The notes beneath the pieces are model-generated. The model was given only the letters and a program-made list of their open reading frames with translations. It was not told the DNA's origin and did no database searches. A stretch of DNA of 48,834 nt, from positions 1 to 48,834 of the forward strand of contig JALHMT010000022.1 of the NCBI GenBank assembly GCA_022843905.1, given 5' to 3'. This DNA comes from Rubrivivax sp. (GTDB lineage: Bacteria; Pseudomonadota; Gammaproteobacteria; Burkholderiales; Burkholderiaceae_C). The position numbers and the translations under genes were made by a program. Of this stretch, positions 7,852-16,178 are shown piece by piece (position 1 is the first letter of the stretch; every line of letters begins with the position of its first letter).

Positions 7852-9450
7852 ATGGAACGCGACTCCAATTCCTCAGCCGGTGCTGCGGTGTCGGGCCGCT
7901 GCTCCGTCGGTCGATGGCATGCCGACCCGACAGCCGACACGCTGACGCTTGCCGGCCGTACGATCAAGCTCGAGCCACGCACCATGCGCCTGCTGATGGC
8001 GCTGGCCGAGCGACCCGGCGAGGTCTGTCTGAGTCAGGACTTGCTCGACACGGTTTGGAGTGGCGTTGTCGTCACCGATCAATCGCTCTACCAAGCCATT
8101 GGCGAGCTTCGAGCGGTGCTGAAGGCCGACACCGTCAGCGGGGAGTTCATTGCCACTGTGCCCCGCAAGGGGTATCGCCTCGTGGCTGCGGTGCGGCGCC
8201 TCCAGTCGCCTGCGTCGGGTCCGATCGCTTCGGTGACGGACCTGCCCGCCGCCCGCACGGTGGCCGTGCTGCCGTTTCGCGATTTGGGTTTGCCGGCAAC
8301 GCTTTCGTTCCTGCCGGAGACCTTTCTGGGCGAGCTGGTGCTCGAGCTGTCGCGTCAGCCAGGGCTGACGACGATCGCGCGCGGCACGATGCTGTCGTAC
8401 CGCGGCCTGGCGTTGTCGCCACGTCGCATTGCCGATGAACTCCAGGTGAGATACGTCGTCGATGGTGCGATGGCACCGGCCGGCGACCGCCTCACGATCA
8501 GTTGCGACCTGATCGACGCGTCCACCGGTGCCGTGCTGGCCAGCGAGTCGATCGAGGCGCCGACAGCCGACTGGCCCTCGCTGGCCTCACGCGTGGCCGG
8601 CCGGCTGGTTCGGGTCTGGCGGCTGGAAGTGTCGGAACACGCGGCGCGCGAGATCGACGTCCAAGGCCCTGAACGGGCGAGCGCACTCGAGTTGGCGATG
8701 CGGGCCTGGGTCGAGTTGTACTGCCGACCACAAAGCCGGGAGACGAATGACCTCGCCTGGAAGTGGGCTGCCGAGGCGGTGAGCCGCGATGCGTCGGTCG
8801 GCGCTGCGTGGAATGTGCTCGCTTACTGCGAGTACCGCGCCGTGCAGTTCGACTGGCAAGAGGCCAACCCAGACATCCTGCTTGCCGACGCCACGGCACA
8901 TGCCGAACGAGCGACGGGGCTGTCGCCATCGGATCCCGATGCCCAATACACGCTGGGGCTGACCCTGTTTACTGCAGGCGAGTTGGTGCGCGCTGAGGCC
9001 TCGCTCAGGCACTGCCTGCAGATCAGCGCCTCCTACGCGCCCGCATACGGACTGCTCGGCCTCGTCGCCAGCGCGGGAGGGCACCCGGAGCGTTCGTTTG
9101 ACCTGTGCTCGCGCGCGCTCGCGCTCAGCCCTCGCGAACCGTTGCGCGCGATCTGGCATTGGGGCGAAGCCTGTGCCGCATCGATGCTTGGCCGGGAAGA
9201 CGAAGCGCTCGCGTTCGCGGCTCGCGGCATTGCTGCGAACCCGACGTTTCCAACCTGTTATCTGTCTGCAGCCGTAGCAGCGCGCCGGCTCGGCCGCGAG
9301 CAGGAGGCTGCGCGCTTCCTGTCTGTGGTGCGGGCGACTGCGTTCCGCAGCATCGAACGCTTGCGCCAACGCATACCGGCGATGCGAGTCGAGCCCTGGG
9401 CCTCAGCCTTCCTTGCCGACCTGAGGGCCGCAGGCCTGCCCGAGCGCTGA
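7852..9450 (+). CDS. Winged-helix (CadC/OmpR-type) regulator with C-terminal TPR-like region
   Basis: A 532-residue protein. Residues about 20-115 form an OmpR-type winged helix (EPRTMRLLMALAERPGEV, then DQSLYQAIGELRAVL and the wing FIATVPRKGYRLV). Next is a domain starting RTVAVLPFRDL and containing YVVDGAMAPAGDRLTISCDL, typical of the TolB-N/FlgO-like module that follows this wing in adenylate-cyclase-type regulators. From about residue 300 onward helical repeats resemble TPRs (SDPDAQYTLGLTLF, YAPAYGLLGLVASAGG). No membrane span is visible, unlike CadC itself. It diverges from the VOC/Bug pair and is the obvious candidate regulator of it. Its last 48 bases overlap the convergent PQ-loop-like gene. 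Confidence 0.8.
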   Translation: MERDSNSSAGAAVSGRCSVGRWHADPTADTLTLAGRTIKLEPRTMRLLMALAERPGEVCLSQDLLDTVWSGVVVTDQSLYQAIGELRAVLKADTVSGEFIATVPRKGYRLVAAVRRLQSPASGPIASVTDLPAARTVAVLPFRDLGLPATLSFLPETFLGELVLELSRQPGLTTIARGTMLSYRGLALSPRRIADELQVRYVVDGAMAPAGDRLTISCDLIDASTGAVLASESIEAPTADWPSLASRVAGRLVRVWRLEVSEHAAREIDVQGPERASALELAMRAWVELYCRPQSRETNDLAWKWAAEAVSRDASVGAAWNVLAYCEYRAVQFDWQEANPDILLADATAHAERATGLSPSDPDAQYTLGLTLFTAGELVRAEASLRHCLQISASYAPAYGLLGLVASAGGHPERSFDLCSRALALSPREPLRAIWHWGEACAASMLGREDEALAFAARGIAANPTFPTCYLSAAVAARRLGREQEAARFLSVVRATAFRSIERLRQRIPAMRVEPWASAFLADLRAAGLPER

Positions 9451-9741
9451 GTCTCGCTGTGCCACTGGGCACCGACAACGCCACAGCGCCAGCCCGATCA
9501 GCACGCCGCAGCAAAGCGTACTGAACGCATGCACGATACAGAGCACCGCGTCGTTCAGCACCATGCAGGCGTACACCGCTGTGGACAGGTTGGCCGCCAG
9601 GAAGAGCGCCCAGGTGGCGTACGAGAACGAGACGGCAGCACCTGGACGGCAAGCCAACTGAAACATCTGTGGAAAGTAGGCCGCGATGCGAAGCGCATTG
9701 CAGGCAGCGAAGGCGATGAGCGGGAGGTCGGCCGCTGACAT
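9403..9741 (-). CDS. Small PQ-loop/SemiSWEET-like membrane protein
   Basis: A 112-residue membrane protein with three predicted spans. The first span ends in the YFPQMFQL element, a Pro-Gln pair like that of PQ-loop and SemiSWEET transporters. It is followed by the SFSYATWALFLAANLSTAVYACMVLNDAVLC segment that corresponds to the second and third helices of such triple-helix bundles. Members work as homodimers and move sugars or amino acids; substrate here is unknown. The hydrophilic tail after WRCRCP is longer than usual and lies over the 3' end of the convergent regulator gene (48 shared bases). It could be an accidental extension if the true stop moved. Confidence 0.6.
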   Translation of the reverse strand: MSAADLPLIAFAACNALRIAAYFPQMFQLACRPGAAVSFSYATWALFLAANLSTAVYACMVLNDAVLCIVHAFSTLCCGVLIGLALWRCRCPVAQRDSALGQACGPQVGKEG

Positions 9742-10163
9742 GTCAGTCTCCTTGCCGCAGGTCGACGGAAGGCCGCGGGCAACAAGCAGCGGTGGCGGCG
9801 TGGTACGCGACCGAGCGGCAGGCGAGGTGTCGAGCGCGACCTTCTGCGGCTCGCAGCGACATGGTCACGGAGGAGTCCGGCAGCTTACGCGGCCAGGCGC
9901 AGGCACCGACCTGGGAGGCATCGCAAGGCGACGTGGACAAGTCCAGCATGGACGGGCTCCTTGCGGGCAGACGGCCCGCGATGCGAGCATGATCGCCATC
10001 TGAGACCCACGAGTCCTCAGGAACAGCCCAAGCTTTGTGCAACCTTGGATCGAGCTCGCGTCAATGGACAGCGACCGTGCTCCCGACGACTGCGGTGCGC
10101 ATCTGTTAGCGTCCTGCTCTCGAGTTGGGTGCAGGATAGCTGGCGGCCACCACCGGCCGCTCT
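9742..10163. other. Intergenic, no supported gene
   Basis: Roughly 420 bases before repeat copy 1. Both strands carry open frames because of the GC content, but none has a ribosome site plus plausible protein content. It presumably includes the promoter of the PQ-loop-like gene. Confidence 0.4.
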
Positions 10164-10372
10164 TGGCCGGGTCCTGGTGGTCACGAGCGGCTGCTTCGCG
10201 GACACAGAACCTGAAAGAGATCGTTCCGGGCGACTGGCAGCTTCGGAGAAGCCTGACGGGCAGGTTTGGGTCGTCCTCTTCCGACCGCGGGCGTCGGCTA
10301 TCCGGTACCTCAGGATGAGGGTCAGCTTTCTGGCGTCGAGATCGCGCGCCCGACCGGTGCAAGCCGACCCGT
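10164..10372 (+). repeat. 209-bp dispersed repeat, copy 1
   Basis: Begins at TGGCCGGGTCCTGGTGG and ends AAGCCGACCCGT. It agrees with copy 2 (16315-16523) over its whole 209 bases with only two differences that I count by eye. It contains short hairpins, for example GGTCG paired with CGACC and CTTC-GGA-GAAG. Both strands are open, but neither frame reads like a protein. It lies immediately 3' of the LysR gene at 10551-11450. Flanking bases (10373-10550) show nothing recognisable. Confidence 0.92.
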
Positions 10373-10550
10373 GGCAGCCAATGACGGCCTTCGGGTCGAG
10401 CAACCGTTCCACCTTGGAACCTGTCCCTCGCACGAGCCGTCGAGAGATGCGCCGAAGAGGTCAGCCGCCGGACGAGAGGGGCGACGGATTCACGCCACCT
10501 CCGAACTCGCTCCACCGCACCGGTGGTAACGAAGCTGCCATTCCAAGACA

Positions 10551-11450
10551 TCATCGCTCCAGACCATCTCGCCCCACCTCACCCAGCAGATCGATCAACA
10601 GCCGCGCAGCCGGCGACAAGTAGCTGCTGTCGCGGTAGGTGACGACCAGGCGGCGGCGCATCGTGGTCTCCTTCAGCGGCACTTCGCGCAAGGGTGAACG
10701 GTTGTCCGCGGCGTCGAGGTGATGGCGCGAGATGAAGCTCAGCAGTCCCGTCTCCGCGATCAGGGCCGGCAGCATCAGCAGCATCGTGCTCTCGACCTGC
10801 ACGCGGGGCCGCGGCAGGCGCTTGCGGTCGAAGGTGTGGTCCAGCCAGTCGCGCGTGGGCGCACCGGGCGGCTGCAGCACCCAGCGGTAGGCCGTCAGAT
10901 CGCGCAGCGTCGGTGTGCTGCGCAGCACGTCGTGGCTGGCACTGGCCGCGACGACGATCTCGTCTTCCGCCAGGCGCTGCGACGTGAAGCCCGGCTCGTC
11001 GGGGCTTTCGGTGCCGACCATGAGATCGAGTTCGCCCGACCGCAGCATCGGCTTGAGCGCATCGATCAGGCCGACCACGGTTTTCAGCGTCACCTCGGGC
11101 GCCTGCTGCATCAGCCGGCGGGCCGCCGGAGGCAGCAGGAACTGCGCCGCCGTGGGCACGATGCCGATGCGGATGTGGCCCGACAAGCCGCGCCCGATGT
11201 CCCCGATCTCGCGCCGTGCGTCCTCGACGTCGAATCGCATGCGCTGCGCCCACTTCAGCAGCACCTTGCCCGCCGCGGTGAGCCGGATGCCACGGCCCGA
11301 CTTTTCCAGCAGTGGCGCACCGCAGGCCTGCTCCAGCCGGCGCACGCAGCTGGTCAGCGCGGGCTGCGTGCGGTGCAGCCGCTCGGTGGCGCGACCGATG
11401 TGCTCGAGTTCGGCGATGGTCTCGAAGTAACGCAGGTCCCGCAAGTCCAT
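10551..11450 (-). CDS. LysR-family transcriptional regulator
   Basis: A 299-residue LysR-type regulator. The N-terminal winged helix spans residues 1-60 (MDLRDLRYFETIAELEHIGRA, then RTQPALTSCVRRLEQACGAPLLEK). The effector domain follows from about residue 90 (HIRIGIVPTAAQFLLPPAARRLM). It diverges from the five-gene catabolic operon with 101 bases between start codons, the standard arrangement for a LysR protein and its target. I infer that it activates the operon in response to an organic acid intermediate. The LysR gene and the operon together are bracketed by repeat copies 1 and 2. Confidence 0.9.
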   Translation of the reverse strand: MDLRDLRYFETIAELEHIGRATERLHRTQPALTSCVRRLEQACGAPLLEKSGRGIRLTAAGKVLLKWAQRMRFDVEDARREIGDIGRGLSGHIRIGIVPTAAQFLLPPAARRLMQQAPEVTLKTVVGLIDALKPMLRSGELDLMVGTESPDEPGFTSQRLAEDEIVVAASASHDVLRSTPTLRDLTAYRWVLQPPGAPTRDWLDHTFDRKRLPRPRVQVESTMLLMLPALIAETGLLSFISRHHLDAADNRSPLREVPLKETTMRRRLVVTYRDSSYLSPAARLLIDLLGEVGRDGLER

Positions 11451-11483
11451 TGCAAAAGTCCAGTGAATGATTTGGAAGAAATT

Positions 11484-11499
11484 ATCGATTGGACTCGAT
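11484..11499. promoter_or_regulatory. Possible LysR operator
   Basis: Interrupted palindrome ATCGA-TTGGAC-TCGAT inside the AT-richer divergent region between the LysR gene and the operon start at 11552. LysR proteins bind dyads of about this size; assignment here rests on position and symmetry only. Confidence 0.4.
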
Positions 11500-11551
11500 C
11501 GGTGTGCGCACCCAATACTCCGCTCCGAGATCAAAAACGACGGAGACAGAC

Positions 11552-12520
11552 ATGACGATGACCCGACGCACCCTGCTCGGTGCCGCGGCACTGATCGCCA
11601 GCAGCTGCGCCCTTGCGCAGGGCTACCCGACCAAGGCCATCCGCGTGGTCGTGCCCTTCCCGCCCGGCGGCGGCACCGACATCATCGCCCGCGACATCAC
11701 GCAAAAGGTGGCCAGCAACACGGGCTGGACCTTCGTGATCGAGAACAAGTCCGGGGCCGGTGGCAACCTGGGCATCGACACGGCCGCCAAGTCGCCCGCC
11801 GACGGCTACACGCTCGTGCTGGGCCAGACCAGCAACCTGGCCATCAACGTCACGCTGTACAGCAAGCTGCCGTACAACCCGGTCAAGGACCTGGCGCCCA
11901 TCGGGCTCGTGGCCAGCGCGCCCCTGGTCATCGTGGTGGGCGCGCAGTCGCCGCTGAAGACCATCGGCGACCTGGTGGCCGCGGCCAAGGCCAAGCCGGG
12001 CGAGGTGAACTTCGCATCGCCGGGCAATGGCACCGTGGCGCACCTCACCGGCGAACAGTTCCAGAAGACGGCCGGCGTGAAGTTCCAGCACATCCCGTAC
12101 AAGGGCGCCAACCAGGCCCTGAACGATGTCATCGGCGGGCAGGTGCAGATCTACGTCTCATCGGTCCCCTCGGTGCTGCAGCAGATCCGCAACGGCAAGC
12201 TGCGTCCGCTGGCCGTCACGTCCGCCAAGCGGGTCGACGACCTGCCGCAGACGCCCACCGTCGGCGAGAGCGGCTACAAGGGCTTCGACGCCATCACCTG
12301 GTGGGGCTTCCTGGCGCCCACCGGCACACCCAAGGACATCGTCGAGCGACTGAACACCGAGTTCAACAAGGCCTTGCAGGCGCCTGACCTGCGCAAGCGC
12401 CTGGCCGATGGCGGCGCAGATCCGCTGGGCGGCACGCCGGAACAGTTTGCAGAACTGATCCGCAGTGACATCGTCACCTGGGGCAAGACCGTCAAGGAAT
12501 CCGGCGCCCAGCTCGACTGA
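11552..12520 (+). CDS. Bug-family substrate-binding protein, first gene of catabolic operon
   Basis: A 322-residue periplasmic receptor of the tripartite-tricarboxylate family. The signal peptide (TRRTLLGAAALIASSCALAQ) is followed by the diagnostic IRVVVPFPPGGGTDIIARDI loop, the ENKSGAGGNLGI block, SPADGYTLVLG, HIPYKGANQALNDVIGGQVQ and WWGFLAPTGTPKDIV. The start at 11552 follows GGAGA; an in-frame start at 11489 has no ribosome site. It leads the operon, with a RraA-like aldolase gene next after 85 bases. No membrane subunits are present here, so it must borrow TctA/TctB-type permeases encoded elsewhere. The likely ligand is a hydroxy- or oxo-dicarboxylate, given the downstream enzymes. Confidence 0.9.
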   Translation: MTMTRRTLLGAAALIASSCALAQGYPTKAIRVVVPFPPGGGTDIIARDITQKVASNTGWTFVIENKSGAGGNLGIDTAAKSPADGYTLVLGQTSNLAINVTLYSKLPYNPVKDLAPIGLVASAPLVIVVGAQSPLKTIGDLVAAAKAKPGEVNFASPGNGTVAHLTGEQFQKTAGVKFQHIPYKGANQALNDVIGGQVQIYVSSVPSVLQQIRNGKLRPLAVTSAKRVDDLPQTPTVGESGYKGFDAITWWGFLAPTGTPKDIVERLNTEFNKALQAPDLRKRLADGGADPLGGTPEQFAELIRSDIVTWGKTVKESGAQLD

Positions 12521-12605
12521 GCTCGCGCCACCCTGGGCGCTGCCGCCCCGGCGGGCGCAACGCCGCACACCCACCCCATCCTCACCTTTTCTGTAGGAGG
12601 CTCTC

Positions 12606-13304
12606 ATGAGTCAAGCCGCTGCATGGCCCGACGTGATCCGTGACTTCGAGCGGGTCGACCCTGCTGTGGTGGACCAGGCGGCCCAGTTCCCCTCGTCCAT
12701 CCTGGCCGATGTGGCCGGCCGCCGCGGTGCGCTGCACGGACGCATTGCGCCGCTGGCACCGTCGATGCGCTTTGCCGGCCCGGCGCTGACGGTGGAAGTG
12801 CGCCCCGGCGACAACCTGATGATCCATGCCGCGATGGCGGTCGCCAAGCCGGGCGACGTGATCCTGGTCGACGGCAAGGGCGACCTGAGTGCCGCGCTGA
12901 TGGGCGAGATCATGTCGCAGCAGTGCGTGGCCCTGGGCGTGGCGGCGGTCGTCATCGACGGCGCCGTGCGCGACAGCGAGGCCATCCGCGAACTGGGCTT
13001 CCCGATGTACGCCGCGGGCCTGAACCCCAACGGCCCGACCAAGGCCGTGTCGGGTCGGCTGAACCACCCCATCTCGATCGGCGGCGTGACGGTCTGTCCA
13101 GGCGACCTGGTGGTGGGCGATGCCGACGGCGTGACCGTGATCGAACGCGCCAAGGCCGCGGCGATGCTGCCGCTGGCGGTAGAGAAGGTTGCGGCTGAGA
13201 CCCGACGCATCGCCGACATCAAGAGCCGCAAGGCATTGCGACCGGCCTGGCTCGACGGCGCCCTGCGGGCCGCCGGGGTCATCAAGGACGGAGAAACGCT
13301 GTGA
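12606..13304 (+). CDS. RraA-like aldolase/decarboxylase (HMG/CHA aldolase family)
   Basis: A 232-residue protein of the RraA fold. Enzymes of this family use a divalent metal to cleave 4-hydroxy-4-methyl-2-oxoglutarate or 4-carboxy-4-hydroxy-2-oxoadipate to pyruvate or oxaloacetate, or decarboxylate oxaloacetate. Visible landmarks are the GDLSAALMGEIM strip with Gly100-Glu101 and the VVIDGAVRDSEAIRELG block with the substrate-binding Arg122 and metal-binding Asp123. The protein is longer than plain RraA, as is usual for the aldolases. AGGAGG precedes the start. Its stop overlaps the next gene as GTGA, giving coupled translation. It most likely supplies the C-C cleavage step of the operon's pathway; the exact substrate is open. 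Confidence 0.85.
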   Translation: MSQAAAWPDVIRDFERVDPAVVDQAAQFPSSILADVAGRRGALHGRIAPLAPSMRFAGPALTVEVRPGDNLMIHAAMAVAKPGDVILVDGKGDLSAALMGEIMSQQCVALGVAAVVIDGAVRDSEAIRELGFPMYAAGLNPNGPTKAVSGRLNHPISIGGVTVCPGDLVVGDADGVTVIERAKAAAMLPLAVEKVAAETRRIADIKSRKALRPAWLDGALRAAGVIKDGETL

Positions 13305-14239
13305 GCGCCCAGCCTGTCTTCCTGGTGACGGGCGCCGACCTGGCACCACAGGCGCTGGCACTGCTGAGCGGCTTTGAGGTGGTCTATGCCGGCAAAGCCC
13401 CGAACGAGGACGATGTCGTCGACTTGTGCCGCCGACACCAGCCGGTGGCCATCATCGTGCGCTACGGCAAGGTGGGCGCGGCGGCGATGGACGCGGCGCC
13501 TGGCCTGCGCGTGATTTCCAAGCATGGCAGCGGCACGGACACCATCGACAAGGTGGCCGCGCGCGCCCGCGGCATCGAGGTGGTGGCGGCCGTGGGCGCC
13601 AACGCCGCCGCCGTGGCCGAGCAGGCCATGGCCTTGCTGCTGGCCTGCGCCAAGTCGGTCGTTGGCCTGAACGCGCGCATGCACGCCGGCCACTGGGACA
13701 AGGCCACGCACAAGAGCGTGGAGCTGGAGGGGCGCACGGTGGGCGTCATCGGCCTGGGCGCGATCGGGCTGCGCTTCGCCAGGATCGCCGATGCGATGGG
13801 CATGCGGGTGCTGGGCTTCGATCCATACGCGAAGAAACTGCCGCCGCATGTGGAGCCTTGCGGGCTGGATCGGATCTGGCAAGAGTCCGACGTGCTGTCC
13901 TTGCACTGCCCCCTGACCGCCGACAACGAACGGCTGTTGAACGCACAGACCCTGGCTGCCTGCAAGCGCGGCGTCATCGTCGTCAACACCGCGCGTGGTG
14001 GCCTGGTCGATGAAACCGCGCTGCTGCACGCGCTGCGCTCGGGCCAGGTGCACAGCGCCGGCCTGGACAGTTTCGCGGTCGAGCCGATGGCTGCGCCGCA
14101 CCCCTTCCACGGTGAACCCCGCATCGTGCTGAGCCCGCACATCGGTGGCGTGAGCGCCGATGCCTACGTGAAGATGGGCGTGGCTGCCGCGAACAACGCG
14201 CTGGCTGTGCTCCATGCCTGCCAGGAGACCCAATCATGA
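13301..14239 (+). CDS. D-isomer-specific 2-hydroxyacid dehydrogenase
   Basis: A 312-residue NAD-dependent oxidoreductase interconverting D-2-hydroxyacids and 2-oxoacids. The Rossmann motif GLGAIG lies at residues 151-156, followed about 20 residues later by Asp174 in FDPY, which favours NAD over NADP. Catalytic residues are in place: Arg232 in NTARGGLVDE, Glu261 in FAVEP, His280 in SPHIGG. The start is GTG at 13301, overlapping the aldolase stop, and its own stop overlaps the ATG of the next receptor gene, so three genes are tightly coupled. In the pathway it may oxidise a hydroxyacid to the 2-oxoacid used by the aldolase. Phosphoglycerate-dehydrogenase activity is less likely because the C-terminal regulatory domain is absent. 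Confidence 0.9.
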   Translation: MSAQPVFLVTGADLAPQALALLSGFEVVYAGKAPNEDDVVDLCRRHQPVAIIVRYGKVGAAAMDAAPGLRVISKHGSGTDTIDKVAARARGIEVVAAVGANAAAVAEQAMALLLACAKSVVGLNARMHAGHWDKATHKSVELEGRTVGVIGLGAIGLRFARIADAMGMRVLGFDPYAKKLPPHVEPCGLDRIWQESDVLSLHCPLTADNERLLNAQTLAACKRGVIVVNTARGGLVDETALLHALRSGQVHSAGLDSFAVEPMAAPHPFHGEPRIVLSPHIGGVSADAYVKMGVAAANNALAVLHACQETQS

Positions 14240-15198
14240 AGCTGTTCCACACCGCACTGACCGCCGCCCTGCTGGCGGCTGCAAGCCTGGCACAGGCCCA
14301 GACCTGGCCCGCCAAACCCGTCAAGATCGTCGTGCCCTACGCCCCAGGCGGCTCCGTCGATGTCGTCACGCGCAAGATGGCCGCCAAGCTGCAGGAGCAG
14401 ACCGGCCAGACATTCTTCGTCGAGAACAAGGCCGGCGCCACCGGCACCATCGGCATCTCGCAGGTGGTGCAAAGCCCTGCCGACGGCTACACGCTGGTGG
14501 CCAACGACACCACCTACGCGCTGCTGCCGCACATCTTCAAGAAGCTGCCCTTCGATCATGCGCATGACCTGGTGCCGGTCGGCGCCTTCGTCTTCGCGCC
14601 CATGGGCGTGGTTGTCAAGGCCGACTCGCGCTTCAAGACCCTGGGCGACCTGATTGCCGAGGCGCGCAAGGAGACCAACAAGGTGACCTACGGCACGGGC
14701 GGCCCCGGCACCACGCCGCACTTCGTGAGCGAAGCCCTGGGCATTGCCGCCGGCGTGAACTTCCTGCACATCCCCTACAAGGGCGCGGGCGAGGCGACGA
14801 TGGCCATGCTGTCGGGCACCATCGACTACCAGGTGGCTTCCACGCCCGGCGTCATGGGCAACGTCAAGGGTGGCAAGGCGCGCCTGCTGGCGGTGAGCGG
14901 CAGCAAGCGACTGGCCGTGCTGCCCGATGTGCCCACCTTCGCCGAGGCCGGCATCAAGAACTTCGGCCTCATCAACTTCACTGGGCTGTGGGCGCCCAAG
15001 GGCACGTCGCAGGCCGTGGTGGACCGGCTGCAGAAGGAGATCGCCACCGCGATGGCCTCGGCCGACATGAAGGCCTTTGCCGAGGGCATCGCGTCCGAGC
15101 CGGGCCACTGGGATGCCGCCACCTTCGGCAAGGACCTGGCCGAGCGCACGGCCTTCTGGGGCAAGGTGGCCGCCAACACGGCCTTCGAGCGGCAGTAG
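14236..15198 (+). CDS. Second Bug-family substrate-binding protein of the operon
   Basis: A 320-residue receptor, distinct from the first in this operon. The signal peptide (MKLFHTALTAALLAAASLAQAQ) is followed by KIVVPYAPGGSVDVVTRKM, the VENKAGATGTIGI loop, SPADGYTLVANDTTYALL, and HIPYKGAGEATMAMLSG. It starts within the dehydrogenase stop codon (ATGA overlap). Two different receptors in one transcript suggest either two related ligands or two affinities. As with the other Bug proteins here, permease subunits are missing from the neighbourhood. Family membership is certain by eye; ligand is unknown. Confidence 0.9.
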   Translation: MKLFHTALTAALLAAASLAQAQTWPAKPVKIVVPYAPGGSVDVVTRKMAAKLQEQTGQTFFVENKAGATGTIGISQVVQSPADGYTLVANDTTYALLPHIFKKLPFDHAHDLVPVGAFVFAPMGVVVKADSRFKTLGDLIAEARKETNKVTYGTGGPGTTPHFVSEALGIAAGVNFLHIPYKGAGEATMAMLSGTIDYQVASTPGVMGNVKGGKARLLAVSGSKRLAVLPDVPTFAEAGIKNFGLINFTGLWAPKGTSQAVVDRLQKEIATAMASADMKAFAEGIASEPGHWDAATFGKDLAERTAFWGKVAANTAFERQ

Positions 15199-15211
15199 GC
15201 GGCCGGCCGTC

Positions 15212-16159
15212 ATGTGGCTGCTGCAAGCACCCGAGGTGCGTGAGGCCGAGGTCTTCACGCAGATGCCGAGCCACTTCCGCCGTACCGGCGTGAGCAGCGC
15301 GTGGGCCGAGGCCAACCGCGGCGGCCAGCCGACCGACAGCTTCCTCGAAGGCCCGGTCTTCGACGCCGAGGGCAACCTCTACGTCACCGACATTCCCTTT
15401 GGCCGCATCTTCCGCATCGACCCCCGAGGCGCCTGGACGCTGATCACCGAGTACGACGGTGAGCCGAACGGCCTGAAGCTGCTGGGCGCCCGCGAACTGC
15501 TGATCGCCGACTACCGCCACGGTCTGATGGTCTGCGACATCGCCAGCGGCCAGGTCCGGCCCTACCTGGACCGGCGCAACAGCGAGCGCTTTCGTGGCAT
15601 CAACGACCTGGTCTTCGACCGCGCCGGCAACCTGTACTTCACCGACCAGGGGCAGACGGGGCTTCACGATCCGACCGGTCGGCTCTATAGGCTGCGGCCC
15701 AATGGTCAACTCGACGTGCTCCTGGCCAACGCGCCCAGCCCAAACGGCGTGGCGCTGTCGCCCGACGAGCGGGTGCTGTACCTGGCGGTGACGCGCGGCA
15801 ACGCGGTCTGGCGCGTGCCCTTGATGCCCGACGGCAGCGTCGCCAAGGTGGGCTGCTTCTTCCGTTCGTACGGGCCCAGCGGCCCGGATGGCCTGGCGGT
15901 GGACACCGCCGGCCGCCTGATCGTGGCCAATCCGGGGCTGGGCTATGCCTGGGTGCTGAACCACCGCGCCGAGCCCGTGCTGGTGCTGCGCAGCCCGGCG
16001 GGGTGCGGTGCCTCGCTGACCAACGTGGCCTTCGGCGGCGCCGAGGGCCGGACGCTGTACTGCACCGAGTCGGTCAGCGGATCCGTGCTGCGGGCCGAAC
16101 TCGAAGTGCCCGGACTGCAGTTGGCGCACGCAAGACCAGCCTGCCACGAGAGCACTTGA
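15212..16159 (+). CDS. SMP-30/gluconolactonase-family lactonase
   Basis: A 315-residue six-bladed beta-propeller hydrolase, expected to open a sugar or acid lactone using a divalent metal. The metal ligands seen in the family are present: Glu46 in FLEGPVFDAEGNLYVTD, Asn178 in SPNGVALSPDE and Asp226 in GPDGLAVD. The NDLVFDRAGNLYFTD blade also contributes to the active site. No signal peptide, so it is probably cytoplasmic. It is the last gene, 13 bases after the second receptor. Together with the dehydrogenase and aldolase it fits a lactone-to-hydroxyacid-to-oxoacid-to-cleavage sequence. A perfect hairpin overlaps its stop codon. Confidence 0.87.
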   Translation: MWLLQAPEVREAEVFTQMPSHFRRTGVSSAWAEANRGGQPTDSFLEGPVFDAEGNLYVTDIPFGRIFRIDPRGAWTLITEYDGEPNGLKLLGARELLIADYRHGLMVCDIASGQVRPYLDRRNSERFRGINDLVFDRAGNLYFTDQGQTGLHDPTGRLYRLRPNGQLDVLLANAPSPNGVALSPDERVLYLAVTRGNAVWRVPLMPDGSVAKVGCFFRSYGPSGPDGLAVDTAGRLIVANPGLGYAWVLNHRAEPVLVLRSPAGCGASLTNVAFGGAEGRTLYCTESVSGSVLRAELEVPGLQLAHARPACHEST

Positions 16160-16178
16160 AGGGTCGGCCCTTCAAGTG
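16153..16178 (+). terminator. Hairpin at the end of the catabolic operon
   Basis: Perfect 11-bp stem (CACTTGAAGGG with CCCTTCAAGTG) and a TCGG tetraloop. It begins four bases before the SMP-30 stop codon, so the stop lies inside the stem. No T-run follows, which is common in very GC-rich genomes. Confidence 0.7.

Noticed and set aside
10164..10372. Protein-coding reading of the 209-bp repeat
   Set aside because: Frames on both strands are open in several copies, but they have no start, ribosome site or protein-like pattern, and copy 3 shifts frame by its 28-base deletion.
12606..13304. Calling the RraA-like gene a regulator of RNase E
   Set aside because: Its placement with a dehydrogenase, lactonase and carboxylate receptors and the kept Arg-Asp metal site favour the aldolase branch.
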